DNA of 64,000 bases from Borrelia hermsii DAH (GCF_023035675.1 NZ_CP073136.1:310001-374000); one strand, 5' to 3'; counted from the first letter of the stretch, positions 1 through 10,587 are shown. Program-made: numbers and translations. The notes: generated by a model not told the origin, from the letters alone.

Positions 1-670
1 TTCTATCAACTCCCTCTATTTGCTCTTGAGTTGAAGCTTTATCCTTTGCCTTTTTATAAAACAACAAAGCATTATTAAAATCACCAAGAGAATAATAGTT
101 TGCACCCCTCAACATAAAAAACTCAAAATAATTCTCTCCCATAGACTCAAGCCTACTTAAATATCCCTTAGCTTCTAACTGTTTATCAAGATCATAAACA
201 TACATAGTAGAGAGAGCAAAAATAGCTTCCTTAAAATCATCTTTAATGGAGATTGATTTTAAAAAAGAATTCTCAGCAAGAATGAAATATTCTTTGATTT
301 TGTCTCTGGCTTTCATCCCCTTAGCTAAACTATAAGAAGAAACCCCTATATAAAAATGAGATAAATAATTATCTATGCCATGTTCTAAATTTTTATTAAA
401 ATACTCAATAGCAGGTCCATATTGACCAAGCTTAATAAATTCAAGTCCAATCAAACTAAAAAATCTAGCCTTTTTATCAATGGAATTTACTATTTTTAAA
501 ATATTTTGCTCTTCTTTATCAATAAATTCTTTATAAACTTCAATTTTTTCTAACGAACCACCACCTGCTAGCTCTATTTCTCTTATTCTAAGTCCAAGAT
601 TTACTTTTTCCTTAGATTCATCTCCACAAGATATAACCAAAAACAAAAATATTGACACCCATCTTTTCAT
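1..670 (-). CDS. TPR-type lipoprotein, BB0298-like (3' part outside window)
   Basis: Reading down from ATG at 670, the frame stays open to the window edge (223 codons visible, C-terminus missing). It begins with a short basic region and a hydrophobic stretch ending in a lipobox (VISC, Cys at about residue 15), so it should be a lipoprotein. The rest is alpha-helical with TPR-like units (for example YGPAIEYFNKNLEHG and NNALLFYKKAKDK). The ATG directly follows the ftsZ stop codon (TGA at 673-671), so it is very probably translated from the same mRNA as the division cluster. TPR lipoproteins usually act as protein-protein scaffolds; a specific function is not known to me. Confidence 0.85.
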   Translation of the reverse strand, partial: MKRWVSIFLFLVISCGDESKEKVNLGLRIREIELAGGGSLEKIEVYKEFIDKEEQNILKIVNSIDKKARFFSLIGLEFIKLGQYGPAIEYFNKNLEHGIDNYLSHFYIGVSSYSLAKGMKARDKIKEYFILAENSFLKSISIKDDFKEAIFALSTMYVYDLDKQLEAKGYLSRLESMGENYFEFFMLRGANYYSLGDFNNALLFYKKAKDKASTQEQIEGVDR

Positions 671-1867
671 TCAATTGTCGCTATTTTTTTTATTTAAATT
701 TCTAAGAAATGTGGGAACATCAATATCATCTTCAAAATAATTAACGTTTTTTGACTTCGCTATAAAATTATCATTAGCCCCATAAACACCCCCCGAAGCA
801 TCCTGACTGCCTGACATCAAGCTATCAAATTCTTTTGAACTTAAAGTATTATTTTCAACAGCAACAGATAAATCTTTCTGCTTTTTAGAAGAAAAACCAG
901 TAGCAACAACTGTAACATAAATCTCATCATCAAGGTTTGAGTTAATTGCATGCCCATATATTACGGTAGCTTCATCATCAACACTAGCAGTAATTATTCC
1001 CATAATCTCTTCAAGCTCAAGCAAAGAAAAGTCCTCACCCCCGGTTATATTAACAAGAAGACCTTTAGACCCTTCTATTCTAACCTCTTCAAGCAAAGGA
1101 TTACTAATAGCAGAAGTAGCCGCATCAACAGCCCTATTCTCGCCCTTGCCATAACCAATACCCATTAAAGCATCGCCTTGTCCTTGCATAATACTCTTAA
1201 CATCAGCAAAATCAATGTTAACTTCGCCGTGTTCAATAATAAGACCTGCGATTCCCTGCACACCCATCCTTAAAACATCATCAGCCCTCTTAAAGGCATC
1301 CTTAATTGTAGTTCGCTTATCAACAACAGTTAAAAGTTTTTGATTTGGAATAATGATTAAAGTATCAACAGATTTTCTTAAATTATTTATTCCCTGTTCA
1401 GCAAGTCGCATCTTTTTAGGACCTTCAAATTTAAAAGGCTTAGTAACAACTCCAACAGTTAAAATTCCAAGTTCTTTTGCCACTTGAGCAATAACAGGCG
1501 CAGCTCCTGTTCCAGTCCCTCCACCCATCCCAGCAGTAATAAACACCATATCAGCACCTGCTAGATGATTTTTAATAATATCAATATCTTCTTCTGCCGC
1601 AGCTTGCCCAATCTCAGGCCTCCCACCAGCTCCAAGACCCGCAGTAACCTTGGCGCCAAGAGCAATCTTTATTGGCGCAATAGAAGTTTGAAGAGCTTGA
1701 AGATCAGTATTTGCTACAATAAATTCAACATCTCTTACTCCATATTCAATCATACGATTAACAGCGTTGCTACCGCCACCGCCTGCACCAATTACTTTAA
1801 GAACCGTAGGATTTGTAGCAGAATCAAACCTTTTTGAATGACTATCAATAATATTATAATCTTTCAT
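671..1867 (-). CDS. ftsZ: Cell division GTPase FtsZ
   Basis: Tubulin-like GTPase that polymerises into the Z ring under the inner membrane. The tubulin signature GGGTGTG lies at about residues 115-121, an N-terminal nucleotide-binding loop [10 protein letters not shown] is near residue 28, and the T7 loop NIDFADVK is present. The extreme C-terminus carries the conserved FtsA-binding tail DVPTFLRN, so the protein is complete at 398 residues. I place the start at the ATG at 1867 (MKDYNII), which is preceded by a strong GGAGGAAG ribosome site. The frame is open 15 codons further up, but that extension would run into ftsA. It follows ftsA by 20 bases. Confidence 0.97.
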   Translation of the reverse strand: MKDYNIIDSHSKRFDSATNPTVLKVIGAGGGGSNAVNRMIEYGVRDVEFIVANTDLQALQTSIAPIKIALGAKVTAGLGAGGRPEIGQAAAEEDIDIIKNHLAGADMVFITAGMGGGTGTGAAPVIAQVAKELGILTVGVVTKPFKFEGPKKMRLAEQGINNLRKSVDTLIIIPNQKLLTVVDKRTTIKDAFKRADDVLRMGVQGIAGLIIEHGEVNIDFADVKSIMQGQGDALMGIGYGKGENRAVDAATSAISNPLLEEVRIEGSKGLLVNITGGEDFSLLELEEIMGIITASVDDEATVIYGHAINSNLDDEIYVTVVATGFSSKKQKDLSVAVENNTLSSKEFDSLMSGSQDASGGVYGANDNFIAKSKNVNYFEDDIDVPTFLRNLNKKNSDN

Positions 1868-1887
1868 TAAACTTCCTCCATGACTGG

Positions 1888-3129
1888 TCAAAACCACTCC
1901 TTCAAAAACCAACCTTTCAATTTTGAAGATATTTTACTTTGTCTCTTAGATTTATTATTTCCTTTCTTTAATTTATTGAATTTTTGCTGTTCATGCTTAT
2001 AAAGAACAAGACCAAGAGCTGAGGAAAATTTAGGATCAATATACTCCTCTCCAACCCCACTAATATTCATTGGAAATCCTATTCTTGATGGATATTTAAA
2101 TATCTCTTCTGTTAAATTAGAAATACCGGGGAACAAAGCTCCTCCTCCAGTTAAAACAATTCCTCCATTAATCTTATTATAAAGCCCTCTTTTCATTACT
2201 TCAGCTTTTATTATCTCAAAGATCTCACTTAGCCTTGAATTAATTATTATAGCCAATTCTTTTCTACTTTTCTCTTGGGGCGGCCTGGTTCCAAGATTAG
2301 GAATAATAACACTCTCCATTTGACTCTCAAGGGCAGAAATATGAGCAACACCAGCTGTTACCTTAATATTCTCAGCAACATCCTCAGGCACCTTCCATAC
2401 TTGCGCAATATCAAGAGTAACTCTATTTGCACCGATAGGAATGACTCCAGTATAATAAGGAGAACCATCAATATAAAGAATTATGTCAGTTGTACCTTTA
2501 CCCATATCAACAAACAAAACCCCCATTTCCCTCTCTTCCTTAGATAAAGTAGCATAAGATGATGCCAAGCTTCCAAGCACAACTTCATCAACAGAAAAGC
2601 CAGCACGATTTACACATCTAACTAAATTCTGACTCGAAGAACTAGATCCCGTAATGATATGCACTTCGCCCTCAAGGCGAATTCCCATCATATCTATTGG
2701 ATTCTTTATATGAGGAATTCCATCCACAATAAATTCTTGAGGAATTACATGTAAAATTTCCCTATCCATCGGGATCACAATTGCCTTAGCAGCTTCAATA
2801 ACACGCTCAACATCTTCATTATCAATCTCCCTGGTTTTTGAATTTATTGCAACAACCCCACGAGAATTAGTACCCTCAATGCTACTACCCGACATAGAAA
2901 CAGAAAGAGTGGCAATATCACACCCAGAAATAAGTTCAGCAGCCTCAATAGAATTAGAAATTGAATCAAGTGCCGCTTCAATATTTATAAGAACTCCTTT
3001 CCTCACACCTCTTGATACACTAGTGCCTATGCCTACTATTTCCAACTGATTATTCAAATTCACCTCAGCTACAACAGTACAAATTTTTGAAGTTCCAACA
3101 TCCAGTCCTACTATCAAATCCCTAGACAC
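1888..3129 (-). CDS. ftsA: Cell division actin-like ATPase FtsA
   Basis: Actin-family protein of 413 residues that tethers FtsZ to the membrane and recruits later divisome proteins. Visible features are the phosphate-1 loop [12 protein letters not shown] at the N-terminus, the phosphate-2 motif [13 protein letters not shown] and the adenosine motif [11 protein letters not shown]. The C-terminus ([11 protein letters not shown]) is a basic-aromatic amphipathic helix typical of the membrane-targeting tail. The start codon is GTG at 3129. Its G is shared with the TAG stop of ftsQ (TAGTG), with an AGGAGAAG ribosome site inside ftsQ, so the two are translationally coupled. Confidence 0.96.
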   Translation of the reverse strand: MSRDLIVGLDVGTSKICTVVAEVNLNNQLEIVGIGTSVSRGVRKGVLINIEAALDSISNSIEAAELISGCDIATLSVSMSGSSIEGTNSRGVVAINSKTREIDNEDVERVIEAAKAIVIPMDREILHVIPQEFIVDGIPHIKNPIDMMGIRLEGEVHIITGSSSSSQNLVRCVNRAGFSVDEVVLGSLASSYATLSKEEREMGVLFVDMGKGTTDIILYIDGSPYYTGVIPIGANRVTLDIAQVWKVPEDVAENIKVTAGVAHISALESQMESVIIPNLGTRPPQEKSRKELAIIINSRLSEIFEIIKAEVMKRGLYNKINGGIVLTGGGALFPGISNLTEEIFKYPSRIGFPMNISGVGEEYIDPKFSSALGLVLYKHEQQKFNKLKKGNNKSKRQSKISSKLKGWFLKEWF

Positions 3130-3872
3130 TAATCTTCTCCTAACAAAATGATATCACCGCTTCTTAAATCAACGGTATCAGATCTTCCCTTAAGTAAATC
3201 AGATATCATGAATACTTTATGCATTGCGCTTATTAAATCCATATCCGTTGTTATTAATATCTTATTATATATATTTTTTATATACAAAAAAATCTTGTAA
3301 TCATAAAAATTCAACTTCAAAAAACTAATTTCCGATATTAAATTATACAAAGTATCTTGATTTATTTTAACATAGTTAAGGTTCTTTATAATAGCCAGCA
3401 TTCTATCCTCTAAACAATCACCAACTTCATTGCCATTTAAATTCAACCCACTAATTATAGGTAAATCATAAATTAAATCTTTACATTTCTCCAAAATTAC
3501 ACCGTCTGAAGCAATAAAATAGTAAATAAAACTACCATCAACATTCTCATAAGCAGTAACTATAGGAACTCTTTTCTCAATATTAATGCTAATCGTATTA
3601 GGAAATTTAAGTTCTACTCTCACATTCTGTACTCTTAAATCTCTCTTAATATTTCTTTCATAAATACTAACATCAGCATCATAATAATAAGTATTAGGCT
3701 TAATTCCTGAAATACTTAATATATCTTCCTTGGAAATATGAATATTATCATTAAAAGTAATGTACCTAATTAAAAAATAAGGGGAAATAAAAATAACAAA
3801 AATAATTTCAAGCAATATAAAAGAAATTATTATATAGATATATATAATCAAAAATTTTCTATAAATCAACAT
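3129..3872 (-). CDS. ftsQ: Division protein FtsQ/DivIB
   Basis: Single-pass bitopic protein of 247 residues: short cytoplasmic end, one transmembrane helix at about residues 8-33, then a POTRA domain (NIHISKEDILSISGI...) followed by the beta domain with EKRVPIVTAYE. This is the FtsQ/DivIB plan; the protein links early and late divisome parts in the periplasm. Position between ftsW and ftsA agrees. It is somewhat shorter than the E. coli protein. The start is ATG at 3872. Sequence conservation in this family is weak, so the name rests on domain order and gene context together. Confidence 0.87.
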   Translation of the reverse strand: MLIYRKFLIIYIYIIISFILLEIIFVIFISPYFLIRYITFNDNIHISKEDILSISGIKPNTYYYDADVSIYERNIKRDLRVQNVRVELKFPNTISINIEKRVPIVTAYENVDGSFIYYFIASDGVILEKCKDLIYDLPIISGLNLNGNEVGDCLEDRMLAIIKNLNYVKINQDTLYNLISEISFLKLNFYDYKIFLYIKNIYNKILITTDMDLISAMHKVFMISDLLKGRSDTVDLRSGDIILLGED

Positions 3873-3911
3873 AAATTTAAGATTAAATTACCATTTTGAT
3901 CAAATTTTAGA

Positions 3912-5006
3912 CTATTTACCTTCAATATCTCTAGAAACATTTGCAATAAGCCCAGAAAGCGCCATCGTAACAACAATAGAAGAACCACCTGATGAAAAGA
4001 ATGGTAAATTTATACCCGTAGGAGGCAAAAGTCCAATTGCAATTAAAATATTCATAATGCTTTGAAGGAAAATTGTAAGACTTGAAATAAATGCAATAAA
4101 AAACCTAAATCTGGTTTTAGCAAAAATGGCAACAAAATACCCAAAATAAAAAAATAAAAAAAATAACATAATAGCAAGACAAATCCCCAAAAATCCTAAT
4201 TCTTCTCCAAGCACAGAAAAAATAAAATCTGAATTAGCCTCTGGAAGTCTACCAAGCTTTATCTCACCCATTCCAAGACCTCTCCCCCCAAGGCCACCAC
4301 TCTTTAAGGCATTAAGTGATGCAATTATTTGATACCCTTTTCCTAAAGGATCATCATAAGGATTTAAAAATGCGAAAATTCTAGCAACCCTGTAAGGTTC
4401 AAATATTAAAAAAAGCATAGAAATTGGAATAAAAGTAAACAAAATAGCAAAAATATATCCCAATGATATTCCAGAAACAAATAAAACAATAAAAAAAAGA
4501 ATAGCAAAATAAATAGCCGTTGAATAATCATTTTGTAAAATTATGAGCAACCAAAAAATACCAAAAATTAACATGGGCTTGAGCCAATAAGAAATATTAT
4601 TATCTGACTTTAATTTAAACTTACTCAAATAACTTGCAAGATAAATCGTAAAAGATACCTTAAAAATCTCTGAAGGCTGAATACTAATGCCTTTAAAAAA
4701 AATCCACCTTTGTGCTCCAGAAACACTAGGAGAGAAAAAAGTTGCTAAAACTAATATAAACGTTACAAGTAATACAATAGAAACAATTTTTTTTAAAAAA
4801 TCTAAAGAAATCCTCTCAAAAACAAAAAATACAATAAAACTTAAAAAAAGATACTTAAGACGCATCAAGAATAAAAAATTAGGATCTCCTGTAAGTTCTA
4901 GACTTAAAAAAAATGAAGATGTATAAAATACAATAAGACCATAAGCAATAAGTGAACATAAAATAAGTAAATAACATTTTCTAAGAGAGACTTTCTCCAC
5001 AAACAT
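3912..5006 (-). CDS. ftsW: SEDS-family septal peptidoglycan polymerase FtsW
   Basis: Polytopic membrane glycosyltransferase of the SEDS family that polymerises lipid II at the septum. About ten hydrophobic segments are present, with family motifs QPSEIFKVSF, GKGYQIIASLNALKSGG, NSDFIFSVLGEELG and INLPFFSSGGSS. I use ATG at 5006 (364 residues); an in-frame TTG at 5015 would add three residues and neither has a clear ribosome site. It lies 16 bases after mraY. No ftsI/PBP partner gene is next to it, unlike in most dcw clusters; the partner transpeptidase must be encoded elsewhere. Confidence 0.95.
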   Translation of the reverse strand: MFVEKVSLRKCYLLILCSLIAYGLIVFYTSSFFLSLELTGDPNFLFLMRLKYLFLSFIVFFVFERISLDFLKKIVSIVLLVTFILVLATFFSPSVSGAQRWIFFKGISIQPSEIFKVSFTIYLASYLSKFKLKSDNNISYWLKPMLIFGIFWLLIILQNDYSTAIYFAILFFIVLFVSGISLGYIFAILFTFIPISMLFLIFEPYRVARIFAFLNPYDDPLGKGYQIIASLNALKSGGLGGRGLGMGEIKLGRLPEANSDFIFSVLGEELGFLGICLAIMLFFLFFYFGYFVAIFAKTRFRFFIAFISSLTIFLQSIMNILIAIGLLPPTGINLPFFSSGGSSIVVTMALSGLIANVSRDIEGK

Positions 5007-5022
5007 AACGACCAATCTAAAC

Positions 5023-6078
5023 TCATCTAATTTTAAGAGTACTTAAAGCTATTATAGCAAATATTAAACCTATTATCCAAAATCTAATAACAACCTGTGT
5101 CTCAGACCACCCAAGCTCCTCAAAATGATGATGAAGTGGCGCCATTTTAAACACCCTTTTCTTAGTCTTCTTATAAACTGCAACTTGAATAATTACAGAT
5201 AAAGTCTCAAGCACAAAAACTCCTGCAAGAATTGCAAAAAGAATCTCACTTTTTAAGATTAAAGCTGTCATTCCAAGAACTGCTCCTATTGAAAGACTAC
5301 CAGTATCACCCATCATTATTTTGGCAGGATACGCATTAAACCATAAAAATCCAAAACTACCCCCAAGTAAAGCTCCAAGAAATATTACAAGCTCTTCAGA
5401 ACCTTTAATATTTGGAATATTTAAATAAGTTGCAAAATCCACTCTACTTGTAAGATATGCAATTATTACTAGCGCTCCTGTTACAACAATACTAAGTCCA
5501 ATAGCAAGTCCATCAAGTCCATCTGTCAAATTAAAAGAATTAGACGCTGATATTAAAATAAACATCCCAAATGGAATATATAAAACCCCCAAATCTAATT
5601 TGAGAGACTTAAAAAATGGGAAATAAATTATACTAATATGCTCTCCGCCAAAATAATAAAGCATAGTAACTGAAATACAAGAAAACAATATCTGCCCATA
5701 AATCTTAAACCGAGGATTAAGCCCATCTGCATTTTTTCTCTTTATTTTAAGCAAATCATCCATAAATCCCAAGCATGCAAAACTAATCATGACAAAAAGC
5801 ACAATTAAAAAATAAACATTCCAAAGATTAATCCAGAAAAATAAAGAAACTAAAACACAAAAAAAAATAAGAATGCCTCCCATAGTAGGAATTCCCATCT
5901 TTTCACTTAAATGGCGTTTTGGTCCATCTTCCCTTAAGATTTGATCTAGTTTTAATTTCTTAAGTCTTAAAATAATAAATGGGCCAAAAATTAAAGCAAG
6001 CAAAAATGCAAAAATAGTAGCATAAGCGGTTCTAAACGTAATATAGTGCAACAATCTAAGTCCTAAAAGATCAAACAT
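5023..6078 (-). CDS. mraY: Phospho-N-acetylmuramoyl-pentapeptide transferase MraY
   Basis: Integral membrane enzyme that transfers phospho-MurNAc-pentapeptide to undecaprenyl phosphate, giving lipid I. All diagnostic motifs are visible: FMDDLLK with the paired aspartates, SFNLTDGLDGLAIG, FNAYPAKIMMGDTGSL and the histidine cluster MAPLHHHFEELGW. Length (351 residues) and about ten membrane helices are normal for the family. It sits 17 bases after murF on the same strand, so the last cytoplasmic and first membrane steps are co-expressed. Confidence 0.97.
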   Translation of the reverse strand: MFDLLGLRLLHYITFRTAYATIFAFLLALIFGPFIILRLKKLKLDQILREDGPKRHLSEKMGIPTMGGILIFFCVLVSLFFWINLWNVYFLIVLFVMISFACLGFMDDLLKIKRKNADGLNPRFKIYGQILFSCISVTMLYYFGGEHISIIYFPFFKSLKLDLGVLYIPFGMFILISASNSFNLTDGLDGLAIGLSIVVTGALVIIAYLTSRVDFATYLNIPNIKGSEELVIFLGALLGGSFGFLWFNAYPAKIMMGDTGSLSIGAVLGMTALILKSEILFAILAGVFVLETLSVIIQVAVYKKTKKRVFKMAPLHHHFEELGWSETQVVIRFWIIGLIFAIIALSTLKIR

Positions 6079-6095
6079 ATCTCCCCCATTAATCC

Positions 6096-7487
6096 TTAAA
6101 GATAGTCAAGCACCCTTTCAAGTCTATTTGATCTTGACCCTTTAATAGCAATAAAACATCCAGACTCCAAATTATTCACAAAACAATCAATAAAATCCTC
6201 AAAATTACTAAAATAACATAAATTGTTTAAAGATAAATTTTCACGTCTTTTTACTTCTTGAAATTCTTCACCAATTAAAAATACTTTATCAAAATTCATT
6301 AAGATAACTTCTCGCATAGCTGTTTTATGTGCTTCATACGCAAATTTTCCAAGTTCTTTAAAAGAACCAAGAATAATAAATTTTTTACCCTTAATCTCAA
6401 AATCTAAAATCATCTCCTTTAAAGCCATAAATGAACCTAAATTACCATTATAAGAATCATTTAAAACCAAATAATCCTTTACTCTTAAAAGCTCTGCTCT
6501 ACCCTTTTGGAAATCAGCATTCAGCAAACCATTACGAATCTCATTTTCGCTCATTCCAAGCAATAAAGCCAGATTAATGCAAGATATTGCATTAAAAATG
6601 TTATGCTTACCGGGCAATAAAATAGAATAATCAAATCCTTTATAAGTAAAATCATAAGAAAATTTATCATTTAAAAATGCAAATGACTTAATTTGAAGAC
6701 TATTGAAATCAAAATAAAAAATATTAATCTCTGGACTAATAGATTTAGCTATTTCTCTTAAACGCGAATGATAAGGACAACTCTCATTTAAGATTACCAT
6801 CTGAGTACTCTTAGTAATTATTTCACTCTTCTCAGAAGCAATCATCTCTAGATCTTCAAAAGCCTGCATATGAGCATAACTTATATTTGTTACAATAACG
6901 ATTTCAGGCTCTAATATTTCAGAAAGAAGATTCATCTCTCCAACATAGCTGATCCCAACCTCAAAAACAGCATACTCTTCATCCCCCTCAGTTCTTAAAA
7001 TACTCAGAGGCAACCCAATATCCGAATTCAAATTTCCCCAAGTCTTGCAAGTTTTATATCTCTCTGACAATATGCTGTAAAGCATTTCTTTTGTTGTGGT
7101 CTTTCCATTACTACCAGTAATAGCTATTCTCTTAAAATTCGTTCTTTTAATAAAATGCGCTGCCAAATTTTGAAGACACATGACTACATTACTAGTGAGC
7201 AAAAAAACCAAGCTCTCATCCTTATTTAAATACTCAACACACAAATGCTCATAATCCTTAGAGCAAACAAAACATTTAACACCAATATCAATTAAATATT
7301 CAACAAAAGAAAATCCATCTACCCTATCACCTTTGTACGCAAAATAAAGACTAGCTCCACTATTCTCATCATTTATCTCACGACTGTCAAGCGAATAAAA
7401 TGATACTACTCTTTGCATACTGCTTAAATAACCAACAAATTTAACATCGCCTAAAGAATCTAAAATGTCTTTAATTTTTATATGCAC
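6096..7487 (-). CDS. murF: UDP-MurNAc-tripeptide:D-Ala-D-Ala ligase MurF
   Basis: Cytoplasmic Mur ligase that adds the D-Ala-D-Ala dipeptide to the UDP-MurNAc tripeptide using ATP. The P-loop AITGSNGKTTTKEML, the GNLNSDIGLPLSIL loop and the AVFEVGIS motif identify the family, and the MurF-specific DSYNGNLGSF segment follows. About 463 residues, normal length. I favour GTG at 7487 because GAGGG sits six bases upstream; TTG at 7490 is the alternative. In related bacteria the neighbours would be murE and murD; both are absent here. Confidence 0.95.
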   Translation of the reverse strand: MHIKIKDILDSLGDVKFVGYLSSMQRVVSFYSLDSREINDENSGASLYFAYKGDRVDGFSFVEYLIDIGVKCFVCSKDYEHLCVEYLNKDESLVFLLTSNVVMCLQNLAAHFIKRTNFKRIAITGSNGKTTTKEMLYSILSERYKTCKTWGNLNSDIGLPLSILRTEGDEEYAVFEVGISYVGEMNLLSEILEPEIVIVTNISYAHMQAFEDLEMIASEKSEIITKSTQMVILNESCPYHSRLREIAKSISPEINIFYFDFNSLQIKSFAFLNDKFSYDFTYKGFDYSILLPGKHNIFNAISCINLALLLGMSENEIRNGLLNADFQKGRAELLRVKDYLVLNDSYNGNLGSFMALKEMILDFEIKGKKFIILGSFKELGKFAYEAHKTAMREVILMNFDKVFLIGEEFQEVKRRENLSLNNLCYFSNFEDFIDCFVNNLESGCFIAIKGSRSNRLERVLDYL

Positions 7488-7505
7488 CAAACACCCTCAT
7501 AACTC

Positions 7506-7787
7506 CTATCGTTTAATAATATTTATATCCTTATTATCCTTTTTTTCTAAATTCAAATAATTTTGACTAAGCTCTTCTATCCTATCAATACTTTGAAGTT
7601 CATATATTACGGTTAATAATCTAAGGTTTTCATCAATAATATTACTTTGCTCATCATTTAAATCATCAAATTCGCGCAGCTTTACAACATATCTAAAATT
7701 AAGATAAATATTTAAGCATATTACAATTGTTAATATCAAAATCAATAAACAGTACAATCTAACTTCAATTCTTCCTATCTTACTCAT
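7506..7787 (-). CDS. ftsL: Small bitopic division protein, FtsL-like
   Basis: A 93-residue protein with one transmembrane helix at about residues 11-30 followed by a charged heptad-like coiled coil (about 36-75). This is the FtsL/DivIC plan, and its place between rsmH and murF is the usual FtsL place. FtsL links FtsQ/DivIB and FtsW in the septal complex. FtsL proteins have almost no conserved sequence, so the call rests on size, topology and position. Its ATG overlaps the rsmH stop by 8 bases. Confidence 0.72.
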   Translation of the reverse strand: MSKIGRIEVRLYCLLILILTIVICLNIYLNFRYVVKLREFDDLNDEQSNIIDENLRLLTVIYELQSIDRIEELSQNYLNLEKKDNKDINIIKR

Positions 7788-8673
7788 ATAACTTTCTTAT
7801 GGCTCTAAGCTTAGCACTTCTTGAGGCATTATTGCATCTCTTCTCTTCAAAGCTTGCAATTATAGGCTTTTTAGTAAGTATACAATATTGTTCTTTACTT
7901 AAACCTTTAAAAAACTCTTTTACAATTTTATCTTCCAGTGAATGAAATGTAATAATAGCCAAGATCCCATTCCTTGATAAGCTTCCTACCCATAACGGCA
8001 AGCTTCTCTTTAAACGAAAAAGCTCATCATTAACATAAATTCTTAACGCTTGAAAAGTTTTAGTTGCTGGATTTATCTTAAGCTTTATTCTAGGATACGC
8101 TTTACTAATTATACCCTGAAGCTCTCTTGAAGTTTTTATTTTCTTAATCTTTCTATATTCCAAGATAGAACTAACAATTCTCTTAGAATAATGTTCACCA
8201 CCAAACTCATAAATTAAGTTTTCAAGTCTTACCTTATCAAAAGTATTGACAATATCATAAGCACTAAGACCCCCAGCACCAGGATTAAGTCTCATATCTA
8301 ATCTTTCATCTTCAAAAAAAGAAAATCCCCTACCACTCATTTTGTAATGAAACATAGAAATGCCAAGATCAGCTAAAATAAAATTGGCTTTACTACTTAA
8401 AGAATATTCACTAAAGAAATCATCAAACCAAGCATTAAAATATGAAACCTTTCCCTTAAATTCTACAAGAAACTCTTTTGCCCTATTTAAAATAATATCA
8501 TCCCTTTCAATCCCAATCACACTTATGTTTTGATATTTCCTCAAAACCGCACTTGAATGACCACCTTCCCCAAGAGTGCAATCAACAAAAATAAATCCAT
8601 CATTTACATATACAATCTCTAAAAGATTAATAATTTCATCAAGAAGTACAGGGGTATGAAAAATATTACCCAT
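7780..8673 (-). CDS. rsmH: 16S rRNA (cytosine-1402-N4)-methyltransferase RsmH
   Basis: S-adenosylmethionine-dependent methyltransferase (formerly MraW) that modifies C1402 in the ribosomal P site. The SAM-binding segment FVDCTLGEGGHSSAVL, the LADLGISMFH motif, TKTFQALRIYVNDEL and ITFHSLEDKIVKEFF are all family hallmarks. At 297 residues the length is typical. It overlaps the preceding unknown gene by 8 bases and ftsL by 8 bases. No mraZ gene precedes it, unlike in many bacteria. Confidence 0.96.
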   Translation of the reverse strand: MGNIFHTPVLLDEIINLLEIVYVNDGFIFVDCTLGEGGHSSAVLRKYQNISVIGIERDDIILNRAKEFLVEFKGKVSYFNAWFDDFFSEYSLSSKANFILADLGISMFHYKMSGRGFSFFEDERLDMRLNPGAGGLSAYDIVNTFDKVRLENLIYEFGGEHYSKRIVSSILEYRKIKKIKTSRELQGIISKAYPRIKLKINPATKTFQALRIYVNDELFRLKRSLPLWVGSLSRNGILAIITFHSLEDKIVKEFFKGLSKEQYCILTKKPIIASFEEKRCNNASRSAKLRAIRKLYE

Positions 8674-9487
8674 TAAGTGTAAACCTATAAGTTAAACTAT
8701 TCTCGGTATTATAAACATCTCCATATTTGATCTTAATTTCGTTATGACCGCTAGTAAACTCAAGATTATTTATCTCAATATTCCCACTATTTCTTTTTAT
8801 ATTAAAAATATCCAAATTATAATTCTTATCTCCAGAAACAACATATGAATTATCATCTAAAGATATGCTTTGAAAATCAGCACGAAAAATACTGTTATTA
8901 TTTAGGAATACTTCAAAATAATAAATACCATTAAGGGCTTTGGAAGCATTAACATCCTTTTTTGAAAAATTTAAAACAAGGCCATAATTACCCAATTCCA
9001 GATCCACATCCCCTTTTAACTCAAACATTGTATCATCCTTGCCTTTTAAAAAGATATTACTTAAAAAAAAGGAAGAATTAATATTTAGATTATTTTTATT
9101 CTTTATCACAAATAAAGGATTAACTATCTGTCCACTATACCGATCAACAACTACTACATCAAAAACTTTATTATCATTTAAAAAAACTTTCTCATTCTTG
9201 TATACAAAATCACCAAAAAACTCCAAATTAAGACCTAAATCTTTATCAAAAAGAATCAAAATACTCCCATCATATTCATTCGTCTTATTCCTGGAATACA
9301 AAATTTTATAATTATTTGAAAAAATAGAAAAGTGTGTATCTAAGGCTCGTAATTTTATACCAATATTCAAAGTATCATCTTTTGATTCTCCAAAATCACT
9401 CACCAAATCAAACTTCTCATCCTTGCCAAATTCCAAAAACGCATACAAATTAGAAAAACTAAAGAAAAAAAGAAAAGCAATTATCAT
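8666..9487 (-). CDS. Exported protein of unknown function, BB0307-like
   Basis: A 273-residue protein with a clear cleavable signal peptide (FLFFFSFSNLYA at the N-terminus) and no further membrane segment, so it should be periplasmic. The mature part is rich in Asn, Asp and beta-branched residues and looks like consecutive beta strands, without a motif I recognise. It sits directly before rsmH with an 8-base overlap, in the position where mraZ is often found, which suggests a link with division or wall growth by context only. Confidence 0.8.
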   Translation of the reverse strand: MIIAFLFFFSFSNLYAFLEFGKDEKFDLVSDFGESKDDTLNIGIKLRALDTHFSIFSNNYKILYSRNKTNEYDGSILILFDKDLGLNLEFFGDFVYKNEKVFLNDNKVFDVVVVDRYSGQIVNPLFVIKNKNNLNINSSFFLSNIFLKGKDDTMFELKGDVDLELGNYGLVLNFSKKDVNASKALNGIYYFEVFLNNNSIFRADFQSISLDDNSYVVSGDKNYNLDIFNIKRNSGNIEINNLEFTSGHNEIKIKYGDVYNTENSLTYRFTLNG

Positions 9488-9492
9488 TATAA

Positions 9493-10560
9493 CTACAGCC
9501 CCAAATACTTTAAATCACTATCATTATTAAAATATAAAATTCCTTCATCAAATTCAACATATGAATTTATCCTATCTTTAAAAAAGATATTATCAAATAA
9601 CTTATAAGAATCTACAGAATAAGTCCTTATATTGATTATACTACCATTCAAATCATAAAAATATATTCTATATACTCTAGAAAAAGAATCATACGAGGCT
9701 TTTAAAACAGAATTTTTATTGTAAACTCTAAAAGTTTTACCACTTTCAATATTAAATATTAAAAATGAATCTACAGTTTCAACAAACAAATTATAAAACT
9801 TATCAATCTTAAAAAAAGGATTAAAATCTTTAATCTTTAAATTATTCAAATAGAAAACCTGATTATATCCATCCTCCAAGTTAATCACCTCCAGAGAATA
9901 TTCCTCATTCTCTCTTAGAATACATAAATATTTATTATCTAAGCTTAACTTAACGCATATAACTGGCAAGCCAATACCCAACAAATCACCACTATAAACC
10001 ATCTTCCCACGCTTATAAACATAAGTCTTGCCATCAGAGAGTCCTAAAGCCAAAATATCATCATTATAATCAATACTTAATATTGAAGCTATAAACTTGA
10101 GAGATAAAATCTTGCTTCCATCTGCCCCATAAACTTCTAAAGCCCTATATAAATTATTTAAAGCAAAAATAACATTATTCTTTGTAAAAACAAAATCTTT
10201 ATATGCCAAAGAAAACAAAAATTTATTTGTCTCTTTAGAAAATACAGAATAATTATTTTTAAACCTGTTAAGCACATAATAATAGTCTGAAAAACTTACT
10301 AAACGATCACTTATAACATGATAATAATGTTTATTTTGATCTAAATTTAAAATTTGATCTTTAATAAAAACATTATTCCTTGGAATAATATCAACTAAAC
10401 TATAAGACCTCTTGAAGTGACTAAACTTATAAAAGGTCGAAATATCAATCGTTGACCTCAAAAGAGAATCAACTAAAACTATGAACATCAATAAAAAAAT
10501 TACTAACAAAAAAAATTTGATTTTTCTAAATTTAGTTAAATTTTCTTTATAAAAATCCAC
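9493..10560 (-). CDS. Membrane-anchored protein with propeller-like repeats, BB0308-like
   Basis: A 355-residue protein starting at GTG (10560). One N-terminal transmembrane helix (about residues 14-34) anchors a large extracytoplasmic domain. Several repeats have the pattern strand-turn-DG-strand, such as DDILALGLSDGKTYVYKRG and LDNKYLCILRENEEYSLEVIN, which resemble WD40/YVTN beta-propeller blades. The function is unknown. It is five bases from the exported protein downstream and lies in the division operon. Confidence 0.78.
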   Translation of the reverse strand: MDFYKENLTKFRKIKFFLLVIFLLMFIVLVDSLLRSTIDISTFYKFSHFKRSYSLVDIIPRNNVFIKDQILNLDQNKHYYHVISDRLVSFSDYYYVLNRFKNNYSVFSKETNKFLFSLAYKDFVFTKNNVIFALNNLYRALEVYGADGSKILSLKFIASILSIDYNDDILALGLSDGKTYVYKRGKMVYSGDLLGIGLPVICVKLSLDNKYLCILRENEEYSLEVINLEDGYNQVFYLNNLKIKDFNPFFKIDKFYNLFVETVDSFLIFNIESGKTFRVYNKNSVLKASYDSFSRVYRIYFYDLNGSIINIRTYSVDSYKLFDNIFFKDRINSYVEFDEGILYFNNDSDLKYLGL

Positions 10561-10587
10561 ACTTATTAACGTCTCCCTCTCCCAAGC

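Noticed and set aside
1868..1912. Fifteen-codon upstream extension of ftsZ
   Set aside because: It overlaps the ftsA end, while the ATG at 1867 has a strong ribosome site exactly placed.
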